64,000 bases of DNA from CALINF01 sp039990395 (GCA_039990395.1 JBDXFZ010000144.1:62001-126000), one strand, 5' to 3'; counted from the first letter of the stretch, positions 9,148 through 18,208 are shown. Notes: generated from the sequence alone by a model not told the origin. Translations and numbers: made by a program.

Positions 9148-10275
9148 ATGTCAGATTCTTCCATCGTTCCTGAGCGCCAGCTGGTCTTTTCACCCGGCCT
9201 GGCAGCGACTATCGGGCTGGAAGAGGCTATTTTACTGCAACACCTGCAGACCCTGTTCGAGCACAGGGCCTCACAGGCCAGAAATGGCTATGCCTGGATC
9301 ACTGTAGAAAGAGACTACCTGCTTGGCAGCTTGCCATTCTGGGGCGCCGTTGATTTGCATCGCATCACCCGCAGCCTGACAGACAAAGGGGTGATCCTGA
9401 TGGACTCACCACCACTGCATTCAGAGCATCAACTGGTGTTTGCGCTCAACGAACCTATCAACGCACCCCCTGAGAAGAGGCAGCCCGTTGCAGAAGCCGC
9501 CCCCCAGCGACGCTCGGCAGGCTTGCTGTCCGCCAACTGGTCGCCCAGCGACGAGATGTTTGAACTGCTCACGCTAAACCACAATATCCCCAGACAGTTT
9601 GCTGTGGACCAACTGGAAGACTTTATCCTTTACTGGCGCGAGCGCGGTGAGACGCATCACGCTTGGGAGAACAAGTTTCGCCAGCAAGTACTCAGCAGTT
9701 GGCGCCATCACCAGCAACAAGAGGCGCAATCATTCAAGATCAAACCACCAGCGTCTTTAGACAGTCACTGGCAACCTAGCCGGGACGCGATGGATATTAT
9801 GGAGCGCTCTGGAATCGATCCACACTTTATTGCAGACGCAATACCCGAGTTTGTACTGTATTGGCGTGAACGCGGTGATGCACCAAAAGGACTCAACTCC
9901 AAATTCATTCAACACATCCGTATCCAGTGGGCACGCTTTAGCTCAAGCATGGAACACAGCACAGAGCCCAAGCGCATCTCCGAGCAGTTTCAGCCTACCG
10001 AAGACACACTGGATATTCTGCGAATGTGTCATATAGACCCCGAATTTGCGCGCGCCATGGTACCCGAGTTCGTACTGTATTGGCGGGACTCCAACAAACT
10101 ACACACATCATGGAACAGCAAATTCCTTCAGCATGTAAAATACAAATGGGCAGAACGCCTTAAGCAGGAACAACAGAGACAAAACCATGGCGGACAGCAA
10201 GGATCTCATTCAACAGGTCGCACTCGGGATAGAAGTCTCGCAGACGACCTCAGCGACACCTCCTGGGCAGACTGA
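9148..10275 (+). CDS. Primosomal DnaT-like protein with three tandem DnaT ssDNA-binding domains
   Basis: A 375-residue protein starting at the ATG at 9148 (MSDSSIVPER); the upstream extension to 9013 overlaps radA and is not convincing. Residues 1-105 look like a winged-helix or DnaT N-terminal domain. Three homologous modules follow at about 129-188, 206-264 and 278-337. Each has the pattern W/F-x-P-x-x-D...F-x-LYWR-(E/D)...WxxKFxQHV, the DnaT C-terminal ssDNA-binding fold. E. coli DnaT has a single copy, so this protein is triplicated. It probably helps load the replicative helicase during replication restart. It overlaps the next gene by 89 bases and the two are likely translated together. 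Confidence 0.85.
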   Translation: MSDSSIVPERQLVFSPGLAATIGLEEAILLQHLQTLFEHRASQARNGYAWITVERDYLLGSLPFWGAVDLHRITRSLTDKGVILMDSPPLHSEHQLVFALNEPINAPPEKRQPVAEAAPQRRSAGLLSANWSPSDEMFELLTLNHNIPRQFAVDQLEDFILYWRERGETHHAWENKFRQQVLSSWRHHQQQEAQSFKIKPPASLDSHWQPSRDAMDIMERSGIDPHFIADAIPEFVLYWRERGDAPKGLNSKFIQHIRIQWARFSSSMEHSTEPKRISEQFQPTEDTLDILRMCHIDPEFARAMVPEFVLYWRDSNKLHTSWNSKFLQHVKYKWAERLKQEQQRQNHGGQQGSHSTGRTRDRSLADDLSDTSWAD

Positions 10276-10858
10276 GCGTAGCCACAACACCACCGGCGAA
10301 AGTCACGTTGAGGCAATCAACCAGGTGTTCGCGTTATTCAGGCTCAACTATCACAACCAGTACTACGCCGCGTATCCGGATGCCGAGCAGCTCGCCCAAA
10401 TAAAGAAGCTGTGGCTGGAATCCTTGCGGGATTATCACGTTGAGCAGATTCTCAAAGGTGCAAAACACGCCATCGAGCACAGTGAATACCTACCCACATT
10501 GCATCGCATGCACGAGTGCTGTCAGCACGGACTGGGAGAGCTCGGACTACCTACCGCACATGATGCCTACATGGAGGCCTGCAAGGCGCCCTCCCCCAAA
10601 TCCGCGCAGAACTGGAGTCATCCGGCGGTCTATCTCGCGGGACGAGACAGTGATTGGTTTTTTCTTGCCAACAATCAAGAACGCCAAACGTGGCCCGTAT
10701 TCAGGGATCATTATCAGGGTTATTGCGCGCGGGTTTTACAGGGCGAATCGCTGGTGGTCCCTGCACCTGAGTCATTGGAAAAGAAGGTCGATAAGCCTAT
10801 GACCAAAGAAGAACAACTGGCTGCTCTGAAAAACTTACGCCGCAAGAGCGGTCTTTAA
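10187..10858 (+). CDS. Lambda P-like replication protein (candidate DnaB helicase loader)
   Basis: A 223-residue protein with INQVFALFRLNYHNQYYAAYPD and HAIEHSEYLPTLHRMHECC, which resemble phage lambda replication protein P and its chromosomal relatives that bind DnaB. No P-loop is visible, so it is not a DnaC-type AAA+ loader. It overlaps the dnaT-like gene by 89 bases and ends 21 bases from the convergent dnaB, so a dedicated primosome role is plausible. The start at 10187 has a weak ribosome-binding site, but translation may be coupled to the upstream gene. The family assignment is by eye; the helicase-loader role is inferred from family and context. Confidence 0.7.
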   Translation: MADSKDLIQQVALGIEVSQTTSATPPGQTERSHNTTGESHVEAINQVFALFRLNYHNQYYAAYPDAEQLAQIKKLWLESLRDYHVEQILKGAKHAIEHSEYLPTLHRMHECCQHGLGELGLPTAHDAYMEACKAPSPKSAQNWSHPAVYLAGRDSDWFFLANNQERQTWPVFRDHYQGYCARVLQGESLVVPAPESLEKKVDKPMTKEEQLAALKNLRRKSGL

Positions 10859-10879
10859 CCGAGGTAACGCCGTGCTGTA

Positions 10880-12286
10880 TCAATACTCGTCGTAGCTACC
10901 GCGGGCGAGATTATCGAAGCGAGTGTACTGGCCCACGAAGGCCAAACGGGCAGTACCTATTGGTCCATTACGCTGCTTGCCAATAATGATCTCTGCCGTG
11001 CCCTTGTCCGGCGAATCTTCGTTATAAACCTCATCGCGATAGATAAACATGATGACGTCCGCATCCTGCTCGATCGCACCTGATTCGCGCAGATCTGAGT
11101 TTACCGGGCGTTTGTTGGGTCGCTGCTCCAGCGAACGATTCAGCTGCGACAATGCCACCATGGGGCATTTGAATTCTTTCGCGATCGCCTTCAGGTTTCG
11201 GGAAATCTCGGAGATCTCTGCAGTTCGACCCTCTGATGATCCTGCTATTTGCATCAACTGCATATAATCCACCATGATCATACCCAGCTGCCCGTGCTCT
11301 CGGTGAATACGTCGGGCCCGGCTGCGCAGCTCCGTGGGCGTCAAGGCTGCCGTATCATCAATAAACAATGGCACGTCTTTGAGCTTACTGACGGCCGCGC
11401 TGAGCTTTGGCCAATCTTCCTGCTCCAGCTTGCCATTACGGATGCGTGTCTGATCGATCTTGCCTACTGACGACAGAATACGAATCACCAATTGCTCTGC
11501 CGGCATCTCCATACTAAACACAAGAATGGGTTTGTCTTGTGCTAGTACGGCGTTCTCAACCAGGTTCATCGCAAAACTGGTTTTACCCATAGAAGGTCTG
11601 CCCGCAACAATCACCAGATCGGACGGCTGCAAACCGGAAGTCATGCCGTCGAGATCAGTAAAGCCGGTGGACAGGCCGGTAATATCGCCACCCGAGTTGA
11701 AGAGCTCTTCTATGCGATCCACCGCACCCTGCAACAGCGGGTTTACTTCCTTTGGACCGCCCGCCTTAGGGCCCTGCTCGGAAATCTGCATGATGAGGCG
11801 CTCTGCCTCATCAATTAGCTCACCTGATGTGCGCCCTTCGGGGTTAAAGCCGCTCTCGGCGATATCTTGAGCCGCCTCGATCAGTTTGCGTAAACTCGCG
11901 CGCTCGTTCACCACCTGGCCATAGGCACGAATATTGGAGGCGCTGGGAGTGTTCTTGGCCAGTTCTGCCAAGTAGTTCAATCCGCCCGCAGCATCCAACT
12001 CACCACTGGCTTCAAGCTTGTCTGCAACAGTGATCACATCCACTGGCTCGGCAGCTTCGGCAAGCTTGGCTATCTGTTTAAAGATGAGGCGATGGTCGGG
12101 GCGATAGAAATCTGAGGAAGCGACAGTCTCTGCAACCGAATCCCACGCTTCTGCGCTGAGCAACAACCCACCCAGCACGGACTGCTCGGCCTCTATAGAG
12201 TGGGGCTGCATCTTGATGCGAGCCACGTCACCGTCTGCAGAATACGGCAGTTCAGAGACGTTGTCGGGGTAATCAGTATCGGCCAT
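10880..12286 (-). CDS. dnaB: Replicative DNA helicase DnaB
   Basis: A 468-residue protein if started at the ATG at 12286; a GTG at 12310 would add 8 residues. The N-terminal helical domain begins with QPHSIEAEQSVLGGLL. The RecA-type motor domain carries Walker A GRPSMGKTS, Walker B MIMVDYMQLM, and the segments LSQLNRSLEQR and DLRESGAIEQDADVI typical of DnaB. The hexamer unwinds DNA at the fork. It lies downstream of rplI, as is common in gammaproteobacteria, separated by a terminator hairpin, and converges with the candidate loader gene. No intein or unusual insertion is seen. Confidence 0.97.
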   Translation of the reverse strand: MADTDYPDNVSELPYSADGDVARIKMQPHSIEAEQSVLGGLLLSAEAWDSVAETVASSDFYRPDHRLIFKQIAKLAEAAEPVDVITVADKLEASGELDAAGGLNYLAELAKNTPSASNIRAYGQVVNERASLRKLIEAAQDIAESGFNPEGRTSGELIDEAERLIMQISEQGPKAGGPKEVNPLLQGAVDRIEELFNSGGDITGLSTGFTDLDGMTSGLQPSDLVIVAGRPSMGKTSFAMNLVENAVLAQDKPILVFSMEMPAEQLVIRILSSVGKIDQTRIRNGKLEQEDWPKLSAAVSKLKDVPLFIDDTAALTPTELRSRARRIHREHGQLGMIMVDYMQLMQIAGSSEGRTAEISEISRNLKAIAKEFKCPMVALSQLNRSLEQRPNKRPVNSDLRESGAIEQDADVIMFIYRDEVYNEDSPDKGTAEIIIGKQRNGPIGTARLAFVGQYTRFDNLARGSYDEY

Positions 12287-12350
12287 GACGGGCTTTACTC
12301 GCTTGGGCACAACAGACTAACGAAATTTGGCTGGGTTGCGAAGCAAAATC

Positions 12351-12385
12351 AAAAAATGCACCGGAACTTGCGCTCGGGTGCATTT
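12351..12385 (-). terminator. Rho-independent terminator after rplI
   Basis: On the minus strand a 9-bp stem, AAATGCACC pairing with GGTGCATTT, encloses a 14-base loop and runs into a stretch of T. It lies about 60 bases past the rplI stop and before dnaB, so it should separate the rpsF-rpsR-rplI transcript from dnaB at least partly. Confidence 0.8.
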
Positions 12386-12442
12386 CTAGATTCATCCAGC
12401 CGCTGCCAACACTGTTGGCAGAAACCTATGAGGGGCGTGCAG

Positions 12443-12892
12443 TTACTCAGGTACGACCGCTACGACGACCATGGCAGACACATCGTGGTGTACCGCAATG
12501 GCAACTTCGTACTCACCCAGCTCACGCAATGCGCCATCTGGAAGGCGAACTTCAGACTTATCAACTTCGGTGCCTGCCGCAGTAAGAGCATCGGCGATGT
12601 CACGAGTACCAATAGATCCGAAGAGCTTACCCTCTTCACCTGCATTAGCTTCTATCGTCAGCAGGCCGAACCCGTTGATCGCTTCAGCACGAGTCTCAGC
12701 AGCAGCCAAAACAGTTGCAGCCGCAGCTTCCAGCTCTGCACGGCGAGCTTCAAACTCCACCAGGTTGGCCGCAGTTGCTGCAACAGCCTTGCCCTGAGGG
12801 ATCAAAAAGTTGCGTCCGTAGCCAGACTTAACATTTACCTTGTCACCCAGGCCACCCAGGTTGCCGATATTCTCCAGCAGAATGACTTCCAT
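12443..12892 (-). CDS. rplI: 50S ribosomal protein L9
   Basis: A 149-residue protein starting MEVILLENIGNLGGLGD, the standard bL9 N-terminal domain. A long connecting helix rich in Ala and Glu and a C-terminal rRNA-binding domain follow (LFGSIGTRDIADAL, VEVAIAVHHDV-like end). It is part of the large ribosomal subunit near the L1 stalk. It is third in the ribosomal operon after rpsF, rpsR and the DUF2232-like gene. Confidence 0.98.
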   Translation of the reverse strand: MEVILLENIGNLGGLGDKVNVKSGYGRNFLIPQGKAVAATAANLVEFEARRAELEAAAATVLAAAETRAEAINGFGLLTIEANAGEEGKLFGSIGTRDIADALTAAGTEVDKSEVRLPDGALRELGEYEVAIAVHHDVSAMVVVAVVPE

Positions 12893-12932
12893 CTCACTTA
12901 CCTCTGTTCGGGGGAGCTCGCTCCCGCGTTAA

Positions 12933-13802
12933 TCAATTCGTATCGGGTGGCTGCTGCCAGCGCTGTCGAAAATCGAACCAGCTATCGGCTATTGCTGCAA
13001 ATACCACCATCATTTTGACCGGGTCAAACAGCAGCCAAGCGAGGTAAAACCCCGTCAACCACCCTGTGCCCTGGCCACGCGCTTTCACGCGCGCATGTAC
13101 TAGCGCCAGTCCCGCAAAGTTCAAAGGCATCACGCCGATGACTGCCCAGGTGCGGTACTCCACACCAAGACTGGCAACACCCACTGCGATTAATGCCAAT
13201 AAACCAGCAATCGCAGGAGCAAAACGCAATTGGCGAAACTCATCACCAAAACCGTTGGGGTTATACAACGCAGCCTGCCAGTATCGTCCTAACAACAGGC
13301 ACAACACTGATACCGCGGCATTACCCGCCCCCATCAGGCCCGCCACTTGTATTGCGGTAGGCCGGGGTAAAACTACATTCTGCTCGGACTGGATAGAGGC
13401 TTGCTGCTCCAGCTGGGCAAGGAAGTCACTGAATATCGCAACTACCTGCTGCAGGAACTCCCCGCCAAACACTATCAGCACCAGCCCGGTACCTACTCCC
13501 ACCGCGACGCTACACAATAACGCCAGTGAAAGGCTCACTGTTTCTCTTAACACGACCGCGAGCAGCATTGTGCCCAGCAATAATGTTAGTGGGCCGCTGT
13601 CGCCAAAGGCATACAGCAGTACGCCGGCGGGCAGCAACGCCCAAAGCAAAAGCCAAGCACCCTGTGCCGTGCCCTTACGCAATGTGACCAGTGCAATCAC
13701 TGCGGCACTGATCCAACAAAACATCAAGCTTCCAGCGCCCGCTACCACCAGTAGCAAGGCCTGAAAGCGACCACGCATAACGAATTCCGCCAGACTCTTC
13801 AT
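12933..13802 (-). CDS. Multi-span membrane protein, DUF2232/YybS-like
   Basis: A 289-residue, very hydrophobic protein with about seven or eight predicted membrane spans (for example LLLVVAGAGSLMFCWISAAVIALV, LLLWALLPAGVLLYAFG, VAGLMGAGNAAVSVLCLLLG). It sits between rpsR and rplI on the same strand, a position where Pseudomonas and relatives also carry a YybS-like DUF2232 protein. The function is unknown. Co-transcription with ribosomal protein genes is indicated by short gaps on both sides. Confidence 0.75.
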   Translation of the reverse strand: MKSLAEFVMRGRFQALLLVVAGAGSLMFCWISAAVIALVTLRKGTAQGAWLLLWALLPAGVLLYAFGDSGPLTLLLGTMLLAVVLRETVSLSLALLCSVAVGVGTGLVLIVFGGEFLQQVVAIFSDFLAQLEQQASIQSEQNVVLPRPTAIQVAGLMGAGNAAVSVLCLLLGRYWQAALYNPNGFGDEFRQLRFAPAIAGLLALIAVGVASLGVEYRTWAVIGVMPLNFAGLALVHARVKARGQGTGWLTGFYLAWLLFDPVKMMVVFAAIADSWFDFRQRWQQPPDTN

Positions 13803-13851
13803 TCTATATCTGCAAGCCTGAGCAGAGCGTCAGCGCGGGATCCGCAACTTC

Positions 13852-14079
13852 TTACTGGTGAGCATCCGTATAAGGCAACAGTGCCAGGAAACGCGCGCGC
13901 TTCACTGCTGTTGCCAGCTGACGCTGATACTTGGCCTTAGTGCCAGTGATGCGGCTAGGTACAATCTTGCCAGTCTCTGATACGTACGCCTTCAGCGTAT
14001 CCAGATCCTTGTAATCAATCTCTTTCACGCCTTCGGCGGTGAAACGACAAAACTTACGGCGGCGGAAAAAACGTGCCAT
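13852..14079 (-). CDS. rpsR: 30S ribosomal protein S18
   Basis: A 75-residue protein, MARFFRRRKFCRFTAEG at the start and KRARFLALLPY near the end, matching bS18. It binds S6 and the central domain of 16S rRNA. It lies 48 bases after rpsF in the same transcript. With S6 it is the likely autoregulator of the operon (see the leader element at 14612-14647). Confidence 0.98.
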   Translation of the reverse strand: MARFFRRRKFCRFTAEGVKEIDYKDLDTLKAYVSETGKIVPSRITGTKAKYQRQLATAVKRARFLALLPYTDAHQ

Positions 14080-14127
14080 GGTGTGACTCCTTGAAATTCT
14101 CAGTATTCGTTACGAGCTAGGCGCTTA

Positions 14128-14589
14128 CTATTCAGCAGCCGGTTCTTCACTCGCGGCTTCTTCAGCGGGTGCTGCTTCTGGCGCTGGCTTGGCAGCTTCG
14201 GTGCGCTCACTGCGCGCAGAATCGGCCGCTTGGCGCTCTTCGTAACGGCTCTTGCGCTCGCGATGCTCTTTCTCGGCCTTCATGATGAAGGATTCGTCAG
14301 TCACTGACTCGTCGCGACGGATAACCAGGTTGCGGATAACAGCATCGTTGAAACGGAAGGTGGTAGTCAGTTCTTCCATTGCTTCGTTAGACGCTTCCAC
14401 GTTCATGAGAACGTAGTGTGCCTTGTGGATTTTGTTGATTGGGTAGGCCAACTGACGACGACCCCAGTCTTCCAGACGATGAACTGTGCCGCCGTCTTTC
14501 TGAATTGCACTGGAGTAGCGCTCGACCATGCCGGGCACTTGCTCAGACTGGTCCGGATGAACCATGAATACGATTTCGTAATGACGCAT
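14128..14589 (-). CDS. rpsF: 30S ribosomal protein S6 with acidic Ala/Glu tail
   Basis: A 153-residue protein starting MRHYEIVFMVHPDQSEQVPGM, the classic bS6 ferredoxin-like fold, with the GRRQLAYPI and H-K-A-H-YVLMN segments. After about residue 100 there is a charged, then Ala/Glu/Pro-rich extension, where RimK-type polyglutamylation takes place in some bacteria. An AAGGAG ribosome-binding site precedes the ATG. It is the first gene of the rpsF-rpsR-DUF2232-rplI operon. Confidence 0.97.
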   Translation of the reverse strand: MRHYEIVFMVHPDQSEQVPGMVERYSSAIQKDGGTVHRLEDWGRRQLAYPINKIHKAHYVLMNVEASNEAMEELTTTFRFNDAVIRNLVIRRDESVTDESFIMKAEKEHRERKSRYEERQAADSARSERTEAAKPAPEAAPAEEAASEEPAAE

Positions 14590-14611
14590 TTTTAAGCTCC
14601 TTACGGGTTAA

Positions 14612-14647
14612 TGCTACCCATCAATCCAACAGGAAAGCGGTGTAGCA
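14612..14647 (-). promoter_or_regulatory. Candidate S6:S18-binding leader hairpin
   Basis: In the 5' untranslated RNA of rpsF, about 23 bases before its ATG, TGCTAC pairs with GTAGCA around an ACCG sequence and a G-rich 3' side. A stem with a CCG bulge is the known bacterial S6:S18 autoregulatory motif, which imitates the 16S rRNA site. The match is by eye and the inner pairing is not fully resolved. Confidence 0.45.
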
Positions 14648-14694
14648 AGGAGGATCGACCACCAGAGGTAGTCGGGCAAATTTTGAGGAGCGGG

Positions 14695-14723
14695 ATTCTA
14701 CAGGCTATCGGACAGCGCTGCAA
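14695..14723 (-). promoter_or_regulatory. Sigma-70 promoter of the rpsF operon
   Basis: On the minus strand the hexamer TTGCAG and the hexamer TAGAAT are 17 bases apart, followed by a GC-rich discriminator (CCCGCTCC), as expected for a growth-rate-controlled ribosomal promoter. It would give a leader of roughly 100 bases. Confidence 0.65.
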
Positions 14724-14774
14724 GGCGCGATTCAAAGCCGCTTTTTAGCGTCTTCGAGGAGAAGCTGTGGGGCA

Positions 14775-15530
14775 CTAGCCTCGTTGGCGCACTGCCTCAA
14801 ACAGGCAGACCCCGGTGGCGACAGACACATTGAGACTGCTCACATCTCCGGCCATGGGCAGGTTTACAAGAAAATCGCATTCTTGCCGTGTTAAACGCCT
14901 CAAGCCGGCACCCTCCGCCCCCATGACCAGCGCCATTGGGCCGGTTAAGTCACTGTCATATATAGATTTTTCAGCCTCACCCGCTGTACCAAACAACCAG
15001 ACCCCGCGCTCTTTTAATGCTGCTAATGTTCTGGCTAGATTGGTCACCCGAGCAAATGGAATGGTCTCCGCGGCACCACACGCCACTTTCCGGGTGGTTG
15101 GGTTCAGGTCGGCAGACTTGTCTTTTGGCACTATCACCGCATCGACGCCTGCGGCGTCTGCACTCCGTAGACACGCACCCAGGTTGTGGGGGTCGGTGAC
15201 GCCGTCGAGTACTAACAACAGACAAGGCCCACTTTTGGCATCAACCAGGCGCAGCAGCTCTGCCTCGCTGATGGTGTTCCCCTGCCCATCGTCACTTGTA
15301 CCGGATTGGCTTACCGTTTGGGCTACCACGCCCTGATGCCGACCCTGCACTCTCGCATCGAGTGCCTTACGCGGTTCACGACTCACGGGTACACCCTGGT
15401 TTGTCGCCAGCGCTAACAATCCGGCTATGCGCTTATCTTCCCGGCCCTGCTGCACCCAAAGCTGCTGCACCGCTCTGGGGTTATTGCGCAGCAAACCGTC
15501 AACCGCGTGAATGCCGTAAATGTACTGCAT
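14775..15530 (-). CDS. rlmB: 23S rRNA (guanosine-2'-O)-methyltransferase RlmB
   Basis: A 251-residue SpoU-family methyltransferase. The N-terminal substrate-binding part begins YIYGIHAVDGLLRNNP. The C-terminal knotted catalytic part carries the three SpoU motifs NLGACLRSADAAG, LVMGAEGAGLRRLT and LPMAGDVSSLNVSVA. It methylates G2251 of 23S rRNA in E. coli. It lies 21 bases after rnr on the same strand, the usual rnr-rlmB pair. Confidence 0.95.
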   Translation of the reverse strand: MQYIYGIHAVDGLLRNNPRAVQQLWVQQGREDKRIAGLLALATNQGVPVSREPRKALDARVQGRHQGVVAQTVSQSGTSDDGQGNTISEAELLRLVDAKSGPCLLLVLDGVTDPHNLGACLRSADAAGVDAVIVPKDKSADLNPTTRKVACGAAETIPFARVTNLARTLAALKERGVWLFGTAGEAEKSIYDSDLTGPMALVMGAEGAGLRRLTRQECDFLVNLPMAGDVSSLNVSVATGVCLFEAVRQRG

Positions 15531-15551
15531 TAGATAATCATCCAGCTTTTT

Positions 15552-17984
15552 TTAGCTATCACGACGTCGGCGCAAGCCCGTCTTCTTACCAGGCTTCTTC
15601 CCTGCTTTAGCTGAAGAGCCCCCTTTCTTTGATTTCCGCTCACCTGGAGATGTACCGGCACCACCGCCCTTCTTTTTAGCTTTACCCGGCGCGCCCTGCC
15701 GTGCCGACTTATCTGCCTTGCCCTTGCGCGCTTTGCTACTGCCCGATTTCTTACGCGGCGCAGACCCGCCATCCAGCAACTCCAGATCAATTTTCTTATC
15801 GTCCAGATTGACGCGCGCCACCTGTACCCGAACTTTGCCACCCAATTGGAAACTGCGCCCACTGCGCTCGCCAACCAAGCGCTGGTGCGCCATATCGAAA
15901 TTGTAGTAGTCACCTGGCAGCGCCGTAATATGCACGAGCCCTTCGATATAGATGTCTATCAGCTCTACGAACAGACCAAAACTGGTGACCGCGCTAATTA
16001 CACCGTCGAACTCATCGCCCACATGATCTTGCAGGTATTCGCACTTAAGCCAGGCTTCGACCTCTCGCGTGGCGTCATCTGCCCGCCGTTCGGTCATGGA
16101 GCTGTGCTCACCCATAACCACCATTGCGGCTTCGTCATACGGAAAAATACGATTTGGAGGAATCGGGGCCACACCGTCGACCCGCCTTACGTTTTCGCTG
16201 CGTACTTGCGAGCGCACAACGCTGCGGATACCACGATGCACCAATAGGTCCGGGTAGCGCCTGATAGGCGAGGTAAAATGCGCATACTCGAGGTAGTTGA
16301 GACCAAAATGCCCCTGATTGTCGGGCTGGTACTTGGCTTGGCTGAGCGATCTCAACAGCATGGTCTGTATGACATGAGCATCATCTCGCTCGACAACCTC
16401 TGCGAGCAACGTCTGGTAGTCGGTGGGAGTCGGTTTGTTTCCCCCACGAAGATCGAGACCTAGCTCACCAAGAAAGCTGCGCAGATTTTCGAGCTTCTCT
16501 TCACTGGGTCCCTCATGCACCCGGTACACCATGGGCACTTCATGCTTATCAAAGAAGCGGGCTGCCGCGACATTCGCGCACAGCATGCACTCTTCGATCA
16601 GTTTGTGCGCATCATTGCGAACTACAGGAATGATCGACTCAATTTTGCGTAGATCATCGAAAATGATCCGGGTTTCGACTGTCTCAAAATCGATTGCTCC
16701 ACGCTGATCACGCGCTGCGCGTAATACCTTGTACAGCTCCTGCAATCGCGTCAGGTCACCAATCCGTTGCGAATCTACATCTGGATGGCTACCACTTGAG
16801 AGCACCTCTCCTACCTGTGTATAAGTGAGGCGCGCATGGGAATGAATTACAGATTCATAAAACTGATATTTGCCGAGATTGCCACTGGGATCCAGCTCCA
16901 TCTCACAAACCATGGCTAGTCGATCAACAGCCGGTTTTAGCGAACACAGGCCATTGGACAACGCTTCTGGCAGCATGGGAACAACGCGCTCAGGGAAATA
17001 GACCGAGGTGCCCCGCTTGGCGGCCTCGTCATCCAGCGCTGATCCGGGACGCACGTAGTGCGACACATCGGCAATAGCCACCCACAGGCGCCAGCCTCCT
17101 CCGCGGCGTTTCTCACAGTACACCGCATCATCGAAATCGCGCGCATCTTCACCATCAATGGTGACAAAGGGCAGCGTTCTAAGGTCGATTCGGCCTTCTT
17201 TATCATCCTCATTGGGCTCTGCATCTAATGCAGCAGCCTCCGACAGCACCGCTTCTGGCCACTCCCACGGAATATCGTGGGATCGAATGGCAACATCGAT
17301 CTCTAACCCGGGATCAAGGTGTTCACCGAGGACTTCACTAATCTCTGCTTTGGGACCGAGCTTGCCTGTGGGATACGCTGTAATAGTGGCGGTAACGATC
17401 TGCCCTGATAGCGCACCTGCTTTCGCGTTCGGGGGTATCAATAGATGCTGACGAATACGCCCGTTTTCGGGAATGACAAAGCCGATACCGCTTTCTTCCT
17501 GATAGCGGCCCACAATACTGCTGGTACCCCGCTCCAGAACCTCCACAACCTTGCCTTCGCTACGACCACGCTTATCCAGACCTGTGATCGCAACCAGCAC
17601 GATATCGCCATCAAACACCTTCTGCATTTGGCGCGCGCTTAGATAGATGTCATCACCGTCTCCCACCGGCATCGCAAAACCATAGCCGTCGCGATGCCCC
17701 TGCACACGACAACGTATGAGATTCATTTTGTCGACCAGTCCATAGGCCCCTTTACGATTGACCATCAGCTGGCCATCGCGCTCCATCGCACGCAGGCGCT
17801 TGCGCAACGCTTCCACTTCCTCATGGTCACGCAACTTCAGTAGCTGGGAGATTTTGTTGTGATTCAATGGACCGGCCGCATCGGCCAACAGCTCAAGAAT
17901 GACTTCCCGACTGGGAATGGGGTTGTCGTAACGCGCTGCCTCGCGAACAGTATGGGGGTCGGCAATTTTGCCTTTTTTGGACAT
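15552..17984 (-). CDS. rnr: Ribonuclease R
   Basis: An 810-residue 3'-5' exoribonuclease. An N-terminal winged-helix domain (SREVILELLADAAGPLNHN) precedes cold-shock domains. The RNB catalytic domain has TIDGEDARDFDDAVY with its Asp cluster, and an S1 domain lies near residues 645-730. The last 70 residues are a Lys/Gly/Ser-rich basic tail, a normal feature of RNase R that helps it work through structured RNA. It is followed by rlmB. The start ATG lies 131 bases from tRNA-Leu on the opposite strand. Confidence 0.96.
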   Translation of the reverse strand: MSKKGKIADPHTVREAARYDNPIPSREVILELLADAAGPLNHNKISQLLKLRDHEEVEALRKRLRAMERDGQLMVNRKGAYGLVDKMNLIRCRVQGHRDGYGFAMPVGDGDDIYLSARQMQKVFDGDIVLVAITGLDKRGRSEGKVVEVLERGTSSIVGRYQEESGIGFVIPENGRIRQHLLIPPNAKAGALSGQIVTATITAYPTGKLGPKAEISEVLGEHLDPGLEIDVAIRSHDIPWEWPEAVLSEAAALDAEPNEDDKEGRIDLRTLPFVTIDGEDARDFDDAVYCEKRRGGGWRLWVAIADVSHYVRPGSALDDEAAKRGTSVYFPERVVPMLPEALSNGLCSLKPAVDRLAMVCEMELDPSGNLGKYQFYESVIHSHARLTYTQVGEVLSSGSHPDVDSQRIGDLTRLQELYKVLRAARDQRGAIDFETVETRIIFDDLRKIESIIPVVRNDAHKLIEECMLCANVAAARFFDKHEVPMVYRVHEGPSEEKLENLRSFLGELGLDLRGGNKPTPTDYQTLLAEVVERDDAHVIQTMLLRSLSQAKYQPDNQGHFGLNYLEYAHFTSPIRRYPDLLVHRGIRSVVRSQVRSENVRRVDGVAPIPPNRIFPYDEAAMVVMGEHSSMTERRADDATREVEAWLKCEYLQDHVGDEFDGVISAVTSFGLFVELIDIYIEGLVHITALPGDYYNFDMAHQRLVGERSGRSFQLGGKVRVQVARVNLDDKKIDLELLDGGSAPRKKSGSSKARKGKADKSARQGAPGKAKKKGGGAGTSPGERKSKKGGSSAKAGKKPGKKTGLRRRRDS

Positions 17985-18052
17985 AGTGGATTGGTATTCC
18001 GTAGAGTAGTGTGGCGCATCTTGCGCCTAGATAGACCCAGTATACGCGAGGA

Positions 18053-18081
18053 TTGACAATGACGGGCCAGAAAAGTAAAGT
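18053..18081 (+). promoter_or_regulatory. Promoter of tRNA-Leu
   Basis: TTGACA (perfect -35) and TAAAGT are separated by 17 bases and followed by the GC-rich discriminator GCCCGCCC. The mature tRNA begins 35 bases downstream. The GC discriminator is typical of stringently controlled stable-RNA promoters. Confidence 0.8.
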
Positions 18082-18115
18082 GCCCGCCCTCGGGTAATCC
18101 TACAGATTACGCGCT

Positions 18116-18202
18116 GCCCAGGTGGTGAAATTGGTAGACACGCTAGCTTCAGGTGCTAGTGCTCGCAAGGGCGTGGAGGTTCAAGTCCTCTTCTGGGCAC
18201 CA
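18116..18202 (+). tRNA. tRNA-Leu (anticodon CAG)
   Basis: An 87-base class II tRNA with a long variable arm. The acceptor stem GCCCAGG pairs with TCTGGGC. The anticodon stem CTAGC/GCTAG encloses the loop TTCAGGT, so the anticodon is CAG and reads CUG codons. The T arm carries GTTCAAGTCC, and the 3' CCA is encoded at 18200-18202. It stands alone, with its own promoter and terminator. Confidence 0.96.
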
Positions 18203-18208
18203 TATTAG

